A stretch of DNA of 64,000 nt from Anthoceros angustus (taxonomy: Eukaryota > Streptophyta > Anthocerotopsida > Anthocerotales > Anthocerotaceae): positions 682,001-746,000 of the forward strand of contig MU008179.1 of the NCBI GenBank assembly GCA_010909165.1. Direction: 5' to 3'. The position numbers were made by a program, and so were the translations under genes. The notes under the pieces were generated by a model. It ran no database searches, was not told the origin of the DNA, and saw nothing but the letters and a program-made list of their open reading frames with translations. Shown piece by piece: positions 34,864 to 46,429 of the stretch. Position 1 is the first letter of the stretch; each line of letters opens with the position of its first letter.

Positions 34864-35430
34864 TCATCCTGCTACATAGCTGCAAGAAGTGTCAGCAATG
34901 AAGACCCTGCTATGTAGGTGCAAGAGCGTTAGCAATCAATATCCACTGCAAAATGCGCGGAAAGTGAAGTATGTCCAGTCCAAGACTCTCCTCGTGATAC
35001 CAGTTCTTCATGTGAACAAGCAGTGGACGTCTCAAGGCATCAACTCCAGTAACTTTGCACATGAACGGACAAGAAGTCGGCAACTGTAACTTGGAGGAAG
35101 CTCCTGTGAGAGGACACTGGAAGGTTGTGAAGCAAGTCCACGGCTGATGAGCAAGCGACCGCGCGCTTTAGGAAAGATGTCACCTGGACCGTACCGAAAG
35201 CTATGCCATGAACTTGAACTAGAAATCCTAACACAAACCCTAGTCAGTGAGCGTTGTCAGGGCCAGTTTACATCTGGTACTACGAATGGAGAAGAGGCGC
35301 GCCGGACTTAGGGATCTTCTGCTCCACATTAGGTTCATTCTGAAACATCTAATCCAGTGAAGCCAGAACCCGCCAACGCGCGTAGTCGCTGGTTCCTTAC
35401 AGACATCGCCAAATGGCCGGTAAAAGTAAC

Positions 35431-35436
35431 CACGTG
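35431..35436 (+). promoter_or_regulatory. G-box (CACGTG) upstream of ELIP
   Basis: A CACGTG core in the context taaccacgtgtctg lies about 235 bp before the TATA box of the ELIP gene. G-boxes bind bZIP/bHLH factors such as HY5 and ABI5-type proteins and are common in light- and stress-induced promoters. Its function here is inferred. Confidence 0.5.
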
Positions 35437-35666
35437 TCTGTGTTACTGTCTCAGGTTTCACTCTCGCTGGCGGAGTGAGCGCATGGAAGAAACAACTGGT
35501 GCGCCGTGAATTTTCGACGTCGACAACCTGCGGCAATTTAGACGTGGGATACAGCCTTGCGAGCCACGCAGCCTTTGCCCCCAGATCCGATGCTGCTCGA
35601 TTAGCGCGCGATGTATCATTTCTCGACACATCAAGAGCTGCAAAATTTCCGTGTTGCAAGAGCGGG

Positions 35667-35673
35667 TATAAAT
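35667..35673 (+). promoter_or_regulatory. TATA box of the ELIP gene
   Basis: TATAAAT lies in a GC-richer context, 271 bp before the ELIP start codon. It would place transcription start near 35700 and give a leader of roughly 245 nt. A strong TATA box suits a highly inducible stress gene. Confidence 0.6.
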
Positions 35674-35943
35674 CAGCATCCCCAACCTCCAGAACCGCAT
35701 CCCACTCTTCATCTCCTCTGCGTTCAGCACACTCAGGTTGCACTGAACTGCTGCACATCTTCGCTACAGGTTGGTCGCATCACTGCCTCAGACTCGCATT
35801 TCCAATCTTTCGACCTTGTCATTTGTCTTTGAGGAACTCCTTTCTCAACGTACACTCACGGCGGTGAGCACTATTGTGCCACATTGTGCATGTGATTCAG
35901 CGAACGAGTTAGGAGAGTCCATTTCGACGTCCACTTCCACAAA

Positions 35944-36639
35944 ATGGCAGCAGCAACAATGGCAATCACCAGCGCAACCTTGGTCCCCGCCAGCGTCCGC
36001 AGCAGCATGAGCAGCACCTTCCAGTGCAAGGGCCTCCCACAGCTGGCGCCTCGGCGCCGGGCCATGAGCGGCGGCATCCGGTGCGAGGCCGAGTCGAACG
36101 GAGCAGGCCCCTTGACGGAGGTGCGGGAGAGCGTGGACAGGGCAACCAAGCGCGAGATCACGCGGGAGGACATCCTGCGCAACCAAGAGACGAACGAGTC
36201 GGAGCAGCGGTCCGTGATGGGCGCCCGACCGACGAGCGGCGCCCCCTACCCCCGCCCGGAGATCGAGCGCCGCCCGGAGACCGGCGACCGGTCCTTCACC
36301 AGCGTGTTCGCCTTCGACGGCCCCGCCCCCGAGACCATCAACGGGCGCATGGCCATGGTGGGATTCGTGTGGGCCTTGGTGGCCGAGAAGCTCACGGGCC
36401 TCACCGTGTTCGAGCAGGTGCTCAACCCCTACAGCTCCGGCCTCGTCTTCTTCGTCGCCACCGTGCAGCTCTTCACCTACGCGTCGCTGGTTCCCATCGT
36501 GAACGGGGAGTCCACCGACGCCAGAAGCTGGGGCCCCTTCAACGCCCGCGCAGAGCGCTGGAACGGCCGCCTCGCCATGATCGGCTTCGTGGCCCTCCTC
36601 ATCGACGAGGCCATCCGCCAGGGCCCCCTCATTCACTAG
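35944..36639 (+). CDS. ELIP: Early light-induced protein (ELIP), plastid
   Basis: An intronless 231-residue protein of the chlorophyll a/b-binding superfamily, acting in thylakoids in photoprotection by binding free chlorophyll under high light, desiccation or cold. Residues 1-46 are an Ala/Ser/Arg transit peptide. After a charged linker, helix 1 is PETINGRMAMVGFVWALVAE (130-148), helix 2 is SGLVFFVATVQLFTYASL, and helix 3 is ERWNGRLAMIGFVALLIDEA (204-223). Helices 1 and 3 both carry the ExxNGRxAMxGF chlorophyll-binding motif, as in true three-helix ELIPs. The coding region is strongly GC-rich compared with its flanks. A TATA box and G-box lie upstream. ELIPs are often present in many, commonly intronless copies in desiccation-tolerant plants. 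Confidence 0.95.
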   Translation: MAAATMAITSATLVPASVRSSMSSTFQCKGLPQLAPRRRAMSGGIRCEAESNGAGPLTEVRESVDRATKREITREDILRNQETNESEQRSVMGARPTSGAPYPRPEIERRPETGDRSFTSVFAFDGPAPETINGRMAMVGFVWALVAEKLTGLTVFEQVLNPYSSGLVFFVATVQLFTYASLVPIVNGESTDARSWGPFNARAERWNGRLAMIGFVALLIDEAIRQGPLIH

Positions 36640-37000
36640 ATCCCTCGGGCTCCATCTGCTCAAGCCTTGAGCCTTGTACATTGTACATAGTACATAAGTA
36701 GCTCTGCACGACATTACAAATGTGAACGCGCATCACTTCAGGAGTGCTTGTAAAGGTTTACATGTATTTAGAAACTGAGCACTTAGCGTGGCTAAGGTTA
36801 ATATGACTACCTACGTACCTGAGGTGTTAGCACAAATCGTAACCGAAACATGCATGTTGTCCCGACTTCCTCCCTCGGTCGCGAGAGCACGGCCGTTTTT
36901 CTGGTAGCAACCAGGCTGCGGATGTCTTTCTTGGGTCGTGTAAGCGGAATGAGCGAAGTGTCTGCCAGGCCTGGCAGCCCGCGCAATCGAAGCAGCTGAC

Positions 37001-40000
37001 ATGCAATCGGAGGGAGGGGATGGCAGGGATCCGGAAGCGGCGGAGCCTGCAAGCACCGGGCTGCCGATCAGCACGCTGCACTTGCCGGGGGATGACGATT
37101 CTGATGGAGTTGGAGACTCGTTGTCGGGCAATTCCGGGGACAGGCCAGCCCGGGGTCAGGATGCAGCGGCGGAGGAGGCAGCCGAGGGTGGTGGAGAGCG
37201 GGGAGGTGTGGACATATCCGCTGCCCCGGCGATGGCAGACGGTGGAAGCGGGGAGAGCCAGGGCTCTGCTGCTACGGACTTGCCGGAAGGAGCGGTTGGG
37301 GGAAAAGACGAGGGTGGGGAGAGCAAGGGTTGGGAAGCTGGCTCTGTGACGACGGGAGGTGACGGAGTGGATGGCGAGGAACCGCCCCCGGCAGCGGTAG
37401 TGGGCGCGGATGGCGTGGCCCCGGATGAGCAGCCACAGGAGGAAACCTCCGAGTCTGGGATTCCAGAAACTGCAGCGACTGAGGAGGCGGAGCAGGTCTC
37501 CGATGGCACGCCGTCGGATGCGCCTTCTTCTGTTGAAGGCCGGCAGCAGAAGGAAGCTGCAACCACGGGCGGGGCTGGACTGGTTGGGGAGGGAGTGCTG
37601 GATCAGTCGTTGAGTGATGAGATCAAGAAACCGCCTGCGAACTCCGAGGAGTGGAGAGCTGTGGACGTACATGTGTATACTAGACGAGCGCGGACAGTGG
37701 TGGCAGCCTTGTGCTCCGTTTTGGGATTGACAAGCTTTATTTTGAGCACTGTGTTGACATACCAGATTGCGCTTCCTGGAATTCAGCATGTGTTTTTCAA
37801 GGCAAGTGCTCGGTTGACATGCCTATGACCAGTTTGACCATCTTTTTCTTGATGTCCTGATGAGCAGAGCTATGCACAGTGCTCTGCCTCGCCTGACTGG
37901 TTCAACTGCTTCCACACTTGCTGCAGAGTCTGACCATCAGCAATGCGACGGAAGGTTTCCGCACCTCGCAGGTCTTGCCTGGTTTGTACAAGAGCTGGTA
38001 CTTCTGGAACATCACAAACCCAAAAAACTATTTGAATGGGACTGAGCCTCCCAACCTGCAGCAGGTTGGATCTCCACATATGTTGAGCACATGTCTGTGT
38101 CCGGGCTTGCAAATGTAGGACTAGACGCTTTGGAGGAAATGATTGTCACTTGTTTAAGTTCTGAGTACTGAGTTTTGTTAGTGCTTCACCAATCAAGTAG
38201 CAGGTTGGTCCCTACACAATGCAGCAGGTTGTGAAGGTAACAGCAGTGAGCTTCTCCAGGCAGCAAGATGAGGTCCTCAGATCAACTGTGGTGTATGGCG
38301 TTTACGATGCTGACAAGTCCTGTGCGACCTGCTCCCTGGATGATCCGGTTACTGTTGTGAACGAAGTTTTCATGGCTACCATGGCCTCCCTTAATACTAC
38401 TGACATAGAGCTGCTGCGTACTTTTGTTCCTGGTCTCATTACTGACGCCTTGCAACACATCGAGGGTGCTGACTCTCTTTCATATTGTAGTCTTCAGGTC
38501 ATTTCCACAGTTTCCTAGCATTCTTCCAACTTCTTGTCATCTTTGTTGATCAGCGCAGAAGCAGGGACAGCTTTCAACTAACACCTCCTTCGTTTCACCT
38601 TGTAGGCTACCTTACCAAACAAGGAAAAACACCCGCTGCTGCCAAAACACAAGCTCTTCAGCAGTTTCGGGATTGTTCAGTACTGAAAGGAAAATCAATT
38701 CGAACTGTTGATCCTACTTACAAATGGCAGCAATTCCCTCCCGAGTACTGTGCCTGGGCCAAGTTCAAGAACATAAAGTTCGCTCCCCTTGTCATGAATG
38801 ATACCGAATTCCACTTTTTCATGTCCTTGGTCTTTTCAGGCCAACCTGACTCTGTGTCTAGAATTCTCAGGGCCATCAACCCTGAGCCTGGTTTCTTCCA
38901 TAACTTGAGTTGGCTCGGCTATCAGCTCTCCATTGGTATCCTGGAGTATCTAAACTACATGACAAGCAACCCTGCAAAGGGGGTGTTTACTGAGGCCGTA
39001 ATCAACAACAATGGTGGTCTCATTATCACTCGACCTGTGAAGGAACTGCTGTATGGCTATTATGACCCTTGGCTCCAGTTCATCTACGGAAACGGCAGCG
39101 ATGCAGCATGGGTGACACAGATACACAGCCAGCAAGCAGTGGAGAAGCCAACACGACCGTTTCCTGAAGCTCAGGGACGCATGGGCATCAAGACGGGAGC
39201 AGTTGACATCTCCAAGCTCTATTGGATCACCCAGCAGGGCACAGTGATGAAAACGTCCCCAGCTGCTTTCAATGCCAGAGCTGTGCAATGGGAGTATGGG
39301 AATGTCACTGTGGAAGCATCCAGTGGACTTTGTTTTGGGCCACTCAAAGTGGTAAGGGGGCAGAATGTGACCATGTGGTTGGATAACTGGTTGCGGCACG
39401 TGACACTTCAATATGTTGGAGTTGGCCACGTCCATGGCCTCGCAACATACAAATACACGTTGGATGCTTCTTCCCTCGATGCCTGTCATACTACTACTCC
39501 TCTCAGGTATGTTTGCACCTCCGTTGCGGTTCATGAATTTTGAGTTTTGAGGATGAAAGAGCTACCATCCAAACATAAATGTCATCAGCTGGGATGTTCA
39601 TTGCGTTCAGTTAATTTCAGAAAAATGTACAGACATGTTGGCACAAAAAAGGCTAGTGTCAAGAGAGGTGACAGAGTAAGTGGACAGACAGACATAGATT
39701 GATGGTCTTGCCCACGGGCTCAACAGGATTACACACACAGAAGGTCCTTGTATGTACCCCAATAGATACCGTGGTCTTATCAACATGAGCCGATTCCAGG
39801 ATGCTGTCTTTCAGACACTTCCACATTTCTATGGTGCGGACCCTCACGTTGCTGCCACTTTGGGGTACAATTCACAAGCCATGAAACCTGATGAGCGTTA
39901 TAATCTTACCATGGATATCGAGCCTTCCTTCGGCGCCAGTGTGAATCTCTCATTCTGGTTTCAGAAAGTTTTCCAGGTTAAGAGGCTGACTCTCTTGTAT

Positions 40001-41574
40001 CCAAGTCTTTGGCTCCTTCAAAGTAAAAATGCGGCACCGTTCCCAGATTCCGTCTGGATTCCTCACAGTTATTACCACATTGAAGTAAGTTTGCAAGTTG
40101 TTTCTGCTTGACAGCTGTAGTATTCTCTCTGCCGTACCTGCACCATGTAAACCATAACAATGCTTGCTGGAATCTGACAGGCCACAGCCAACAAATCTGT
40201 TTGCGATGCACTGTCTGCTGGCACATCGATCTTCTCCGCAGTTGTCTTCTTCATGATAAACTTCGTTCCATTCGTCTCTGTAGGCTGCATTGTCTGCGGT
40301 CTTCAGTGCCTGTGGCGGAGAAGGCAGATGAAACTGTGTTACATGATTTGCCTTGAGGTACACCCTGGACTGTCTTTGAAAGATCTATCCCGTTTCGAGG
40401 CTTTCAAACAAAGGAAAAGTTATCTGATCGTCGTCGGTGAGCTCATTAGGGGAAAACCGAGGATGCTGAGCCCCCCGAGCTGATAACGGCGGTTGTGATG
40501 GATCCTACGCGACTTCGAGAGTTCCTAGTTGAACAGAACCGAATAGAAGCAAGGCAGAAAGCAGAACTGAGCTGGCGACGTTTTAATGAGCATATCTCAG
40601 AACATAGCCGCGAGCATGAAAGGATCAAGCAGCAACATGCTGTACACCGAAAGTCCATCATAGAAGAGAGAGAAGCTCGAGAGAGGGCAATAGCAGCAGC
40701 TTTAGCGGAACAGGCTCGAAAGGAAAAGGAGGATTTGCTAAGAGCTCTTTCCATTGGCGAGCTTGACAAGCTGGAGCTTGGGCAACTTGAGGGCACAGGC
40801 GATGAGGGGAGCGATTTGGGGGCACGAGGAGCCTCTTTGATTGAATCGGACGAACCCTTCACAAGAGGGGTAGCGGTACCCACAGCGGTCTCAAAGCAGC
40901 CGCTGCCTACCCTGGGAGAGGAAGACTCCACTAGTCCTCGGAAAGGTGGTGCAGAGTGGTCAAGAACAGCTTCTCTATTCGAAACCAGTGGACCTGACGG
41001 ACATTCGGTGATGGAATGGTCAAGGACAGCATCCCTGATTGAAGCTTCGGGTTCAGACATCCAGGACAGCAGCGAATGGTCGAGGACATTCACCACCGTC
41101 GAAACTGAGGATTCGAGCCATGATATTATGTCACACTGGTCAAGAACAGCATCTCTCATTGAAGCTGAGCAAGGCAGACTCCAGAGGCGCTTCAAATTAG
41201 ACCAGGGAGCAAGACCATGGATGCCATCAACCACCGCCATACCTGAATCAAGGGTCGAGTTGCTGGAAGAGATGCTTGCAGTAGCTCTGACGGCAGACAT
41301 TACTCAAACAAACCCTGAACCAGATAGTGAGCCAGATCCTGAACCACATCGTGAGCCAGATCCTGAACCGCACCGTGAGCCAGATCCAGAACCACATCGT
41401 GAGCCAGACCCTGAACCGCACCGTGAGCCAGATCCTGAACCAGACCATGGACCGGACCCTGAATCAAATTCTGGACTAGATCGTGGACTACACTCCGAAC
41501 CAGATCAGGAACCGTCTGACCAGGATGGTGCTCAACAAGATGACGACAAGAAGGTGACCTTCGCAGAAGACTGA
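37001..41574 (+). CDS. CD36/LIMP-2/SR-B family membrane protein with long N- and C-terminal cytosolic tails
   Basis: Seven exons (37001-37801, 37927-38064, 38204-38486, 38606-39506, 39727-40084, 40181-40357, 40450-41574) sum to 3783 nt, or 1260 residues in one frame. After about 230 acidic, Gly/Glu-rich residues comes TM1 (TVVAALCSVLGLTSFILSTV). The ectodomain then has WYFWNITNPKNYLNGTEPP, QQVGPYTMQQV, several NxT/S sites, NMSRFQDAVFQTLPHFYGAD and YNLTMDIEPSFGASVNLSF. These are family hallmarks; CD36 proteins move lipids or act as lysosomal receptors. TM2 is SIFSAVVFFMINFVPFVSVGCIV. The C-tail (about 385 residues) has a charged helix, four [EH]WSRT repeats and an eight-residue REPDPEPH array. 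Intron 1 starts with GC (AAG|GCAAGT). Animal members usually have tails of only 5-40 residues. Plant function is unknown. Confidence 0.88.
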
Positions 41575-41958
41575 GTCACTCACAAGCTACACAGAAACCT
41601 CACATAAACGAGTGTGCCATTGCACGAGGTCACAAGATCCTCCAACAACAACACCCATCCTATGCAATCGGCCCCAACCAGGTATTTAACTGCTTCCCAA
41701 ATCTGTCCTTGTTTGTGCGTTACCAGTGACTTTCTCGTTCAGGTGCTGATTCTACCCGCCCTCATCTCCCGGTACCAGAGGACCAGCTGGAGCAGACGCT
41801 TGATACAGCATAGTGTTGCATAATGGGGAGGAAACTTCTCCGACCGCCAGTCATATGCACAGGGACCTGGACAACGAGCATGTGAGCTCAAGAGTGCTAC
41901 GTTGTGTACAAAGAGAATTGCCTTCCCCGCTTGCACAAAACGCAAGCTGCTGCCGCAA

Positions 41959-42478
41959 CTAGGACCATGTAATGAATCTGGTAGCCAGCCTTATACGGTG
42001 CGATGCCAATCTGGTAGCTTCCTGGGCAAGCGGCGCACTCACACCATCAAGTTCGAAGAGCACTTGCCCTTGCTTCACCCGAGCAACACAACCAGTGGGG
42101 TTTCCTTTCCCTTTCCCCATCCGCACCTCCGTGGGCTTGGCAGTGATGGGAATATCTGCAACCACCCGCAACCATATCTGACCGCTTCTTTTAAGCTTCC
42201 GGCTCATCACCCTCCGCGCTGCCTCAATGGCCTCGTAAGAGATCCTGCCCGGCTCGCGACTAACCAGTCCGAACTTCCCGAAAGCCAAGCGCGTGCCATC
42301 CCCCTTGATGCCATCACACCTGCCCTTGTGGACTTTGGCACGCATGATCTGCATTCAAACGCAAAAACCCCGTCACCTGCATGCCTCAAGTGAAAATTGC
42401 CCACCGCCATGCACTCAATCCCCGCATTCCTCTTACCGATTTCAGGTGCGCCAACGTCTTCGGCCCTCCCGCAGCCAT
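41959..42478 (-). CDS. RPL16: Nuclear gene for mitochondrial-type ribosomal protein L16 (uL16m)
   Basis: Exon 1 (42437-42478) encodes 14 residues and exon 2 (41959-42348) the rest, 143 in total. The product contains VHKGRCDGIKGDGTRLAFGK, GRISYEAIEAARRVMSRKLK, DIPITAKPTEVRMGKGKGNP and a C-terminus FITWS. These match plant mitochondrial L16 (GRISY, ADIPIT, FVQWS-like ending) and not plastid L16. uL16 lies at the central protuberance of the large ribosomal subunit. A GT-AG intron of 88 nt and plant-type codon use show a nuclear gene, not a stray mitochondrial DNA piece. In most plants rpl16 is still mitochondrial, so this is a transferred gene. The N-terminus is short and has no classic presequence; an exon further upstream is possible. 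It lies tail-to-tail with the CD36-family gene. Confidence 0.9.
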
Positions 42479-42559
42479 CGCAGCTCTTTGTTTCCTGGCA
42501 CTTCCTCCACAGTTGTCTCTTGCCCTAAGTAAGGCTTACACGCACCGTTCTTTCGATGT

Positions 42560-45500
42560 TTGGACCCCGTAGTGTCGCCAGACGCGCCGTTGCAACGATG
42601 CAACTCTAGATCTGTACATACGCTGTTGTGCTTCCGATTTCCAGGCCGCCGCTCCTGGCCGTTGAATCCCTCGTAGTTATAATTTTAAAAGCCTAAACCC
42701 TAAACGCTTATCGTCCTTCGGGGCGTGGACGACTCGTTTTTGAGACTCGCTTGGCTACTCCCTCCTCCAAGCTTCACCTCGATCACCTCCCCCTCACCAC
42801 TCATCACTGTTATGGACCCCGTGTGGTTTCTTCACTAACCCTTTTTTGAACCCGGACTTGAGCGAACGTTAACTCTTGCAATCGATAAGGTAAGGTGGAA
42901 TAGTTTTGGGGCTCACGACACCCCATTTGTGAGAAAATTGGAAGTGGAGTCAGCCGGAAACTAGACAGACCATCATGGGAGTGGTACAAAGGAGGAGGCC
43001 GAGCGAAATAACGACCCACCCTTGTTCGTGATGTCTTCCTCCTTGCAGCTTCGGTCTCAAGACACCTTGGACCCAAGCATATGTATCTCGAGAATTAAAG
43101 ACCCACGGGAGCTATAGCGAAAGAAATGGCCAGGCTTGACAAAGATGTGTCCGAGATCAAGCGTGGCCATATGACTATAGTTCCATGTCTCATGTGAGAC
43201 AGATGATTAGAGTAGGCCTTTCTGGGTTGCGGAGGACTTAGATTTCACATGTGACGAACCATATTTATTGGTGCAATGTTGGGTGACGGAGAATAGTAAT
43301 GCATTCGAAAGACGGTATATACTTGAGGAGATTTTGCCCCCAAACAACGCAAAGAGGATGGGCATGCAGCAGCGGAGGAATTGCATCCTAAGCACCTAAA
43401 TCGGCTCCTAATTTCATAGACATTCGTTTTTGTTGGAAAGCGGACAGCTTCAGGTGAGTGGGCAAACTTACCTCAAGCTGGTCTCTTTCCAACAAAAACG
43501 AATTCATATGGGATGAAGGGCGCACATGCAACATGGGATTCGTTGATGGTTCTGATTGTCATCACCCTTTTAAGTTGTGGTGCTCCCATATGGGTATGGC
43601 ACAATGTGACCAAATAGACATGCAAGGTGTGGCACCACGAGCTAGAACAATACATTTTTCATTTCATGACACCTTTAAAAAACACCAAAGACATAACGAA
43701 AGCACGTTTTCACCCAAATAAAAATCCGGATTTTAGCCATAATTCTTTTTTGTTGGAGAAACTCATTTCTACCTAGACATGATTAGTTGTTGATGTTGTT
43801 GTTGAGGAAGCTTAATTAGCCCGAAACGTTGAGAACCCTATGCCTGCAGTTTGAGTTGCTAGATAGTAACAGGTCATTGATAGCAGCATACTTTGCTGGA
43901 TGGAATTGAGAAATATACATGGTGATTAGGGGCTTCGTTTAAAGAATTAATTGATACACCGCCTCAAAAACTAGAAAAAAACCCTTTGCTTTTGAAGCTT
44001 TCTAGTTTCACGTCTTCTCTTTTATGCCATAATATCATAGGGTTATTATAAGGCATGTCGAAGGAAAAGCTACGCTGTGAGAGAGAGATAGAGTAATGAG
44101 GGCTTGTAAGTCGGGCTAAACTTAGATGTACAGGTCTGCCTGGGCCGCCTTTTCTGAAAGGACGGTGTATAGGGACTTGTGTTAGAATGTTATGCATTTC
44201 ATTGTACATAGAAGAATAAACAGACAAGCGCTATGAGGAGAGCCCTGATTTTTTGGAATACCACAACTTTGTGAAACAAGGGCATAGCCCTTGGCATTTT
44301 GTCTTGATTTATTTTCTTGCGGATCTTGTGATGTGGGCTGATAAATGAACCGATGGCCAGAGAGTGATTGATTGCACACGTTTTGGCTTTCCATTTTTGT
44401 TACACTAACGTTGTCCATCTTGTTTCCCTCACACTTGTCACACCCCCGAGTATCCAAGTCCACCGAGTGCCCAACCAACTCACAGCATAACGATGTCATT
44501 GAGCTCACGTTTGAGCAAAGTGCTATCAAGTCTAAAGTGTACCTGACTAACTCGGAAGTTCATGTTGTTTCCTTGTGAAATGAGACCGATGTCTGTGTAC
44601 TACCTCCTTGCCATACACCCGTTTTCTGAATGGCTAACTAGAATGGCTAGAGGCTATGCATACTTGTCTCAAAGTTACTAGCTATTCAACAGGTCTTTTG
44701 CAATAGGCGGGGAAGGTGTATTATAAGGCTCATCAATCAAGGTGAGCAATTACGATGGTATTAGTTTACATTACATTTTAAGTTAATAATTGATGAGTAA
44801 CCATCATAAGTAGTGTATCAGATATATATATACAATGAGGCCATGACCATACAACAGTATGTATGGGTCGTCGCAATTGTTTTTGAAGGGCGACCATGTG
44901 CGCGCCATGAAGGCTCAACAAAGCACATAGCAATAGCTTGAAGAAAACGACGTCGTACTGCAAGGGAGCCTCACGCGAGGGATAGGACGGTATTGTGGCA
45001 TGACTGCAAATTGGCATGCATGTTGTGATGTAGCTAGTTGTCGCTGCTTCGTGATCATAAAGCGCAATAAAGCAGGTGCAAAATTATGTGCATATTGTAG
45101 TCTTGTGTCACTGGTCGTAGCTCACGGATTGCACGAGATTCTTTCCAAGACAGCCCACGCAATGGTATATGTGATCGCAGTGCAAGAATAAGTGTCTGTG
45201 TTCTGATTTACCAATTGCAACAAATCCTATGGCCTCAAATGCGCATTCATGAGTTTTTCCCAGAGCTAGCTAGGTCACAGCCGTAGTGGTAGTTTAGATT
45301 GAGTATGCTAACGAGGTGATACGGAGACCAATTGTGGTGCAACTGTGAAGTTGTATACAAGACTTGCCATCTTCAAGTCGTTGTGCCTGCCGAAGACTCT
45401 CAATGAGTCATTATGGCCAAACTACAAAAGCATCACTCATTGTATGGGCAAGTTTAGTCACATGTTTGGGATATAGTTTGAATGATCAATTGCAAATAAC

Positions 45501-46370
45501 AATCTATGGGTATGACTATATATACTAATCCTGGACTCCTCGCAGTTAACCAATGCAAGCTTCTGCCCTGTACTTGGCCCTATCGAGATGAGATTATACT
45601 TGTGTGCCTGCAGGTTGCTAGGTAATAAATTGCAACAACGAAAGCAGGCATCGATAATTACAACATGTAGAAAAATACGTACTTGGCATATGGCCCTTGA
45701 CGATAAACATGCGCTTGTCATCTAATTCCAGCAAATCCCTTGCTTTACTCACCTTGGCCAAAATGCAAAAGCGTCACAGTTTGCTACTATACCAGTAGGC
45801 TACCTCACCTATTTGCGAAACAGTTTAAAATATTAATTATAAAAAGCAATTCTATATCATTACATACACGTGCAAAAGACTCGCTACCGCCCAACTGCAA
45901 AGTGTTTGTGCCACTCTATGTACATATCAGGTTCATACTTTATGATCACTGGTACGCATCAGGTGCGTAGCGAAGTACAGTGATACAAAGAACCTGGCTG
46001 AGATTGTGGGTATTGCGTGGTTGTTTGCAGCTAATTGCTAAGGGCATTATTGAACATTGAAAATGCTTGTCGTTAGTGGAACGTTGTAGTGTAGGTGGGT
46101 AGTAGTGTGAGCCGACGACCAGCTATTGTCACAACAGATAGACCGTCCTCATGACCAAGATTGTACGCCCTTCTCGTCAACCCCCCGATGTTATAAAGAG
46201 AGACCTACATGCGAACTACCCTCCAACCATTTGCTTCAGTTGTATCTTGTAGTAATATTTCCGCATCCCGTTTACAAGATTGATGAGAAGATCGTTACAG
46301 ATGCAAAGTATTTGTCGTAGTGTAATTAGTCCCACATAGGCTTGACAACCTTCTCACACGACACAGAACA
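42560..46370. other. Intergenic region, no gene recognised
   Basis: Frames are short on both strands and none matches a known family. The DNA turns AT-rich after about 43.7 kb. The only clear structure is the inverted repeat at 43423-43502. Confidence 0.5.
43423..43502. repeat. Inverted repeat with 18-bp perfect arms
   Basis: Arms ttcgtttttgttggaaag (43423-43440) and its exact complement (43485-43502) enclose 44 nt that are themselves partly complementary (cagcttcaggtgag versus cttacctcaagctg). It forms one long hairpin and could be a small foldback/MITE-like element or a small-RNA precursor. Confidence 0.7.
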
Positions 46371-46429
46371 TGTGTTATGCGTACAAGTATAAAAATGAAC
46401 CTGTGGGGGGTGGAGGGGTGCGAGTCCGT

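Noticed and set aside
35240-35758. A 172-codon minus-strand frame upstream of ELIP
   Set aside because: It covers the ELIP promoter and TATA region, has no recognisable domain, and overlaps the expected transcription start.
36807-37789. Long minus-strand frames opposite the CD36 first exon
   Set aside because: They are antisense shadows of a GC-rich coding exon whose plus frame joins cleanly to the downstream exons.
37902-38118. Small frames between CD36 exons as separate genes
   Set aside because: They are explained by the CD36 exon chain, which sums to an exact multiple of three with family motifs in order.
42207-42532. Plus-strand frames over RPL16 as a second gene
   Set aside because: They are antisense to a conserved ribosomal protein and carry no motif of their own.
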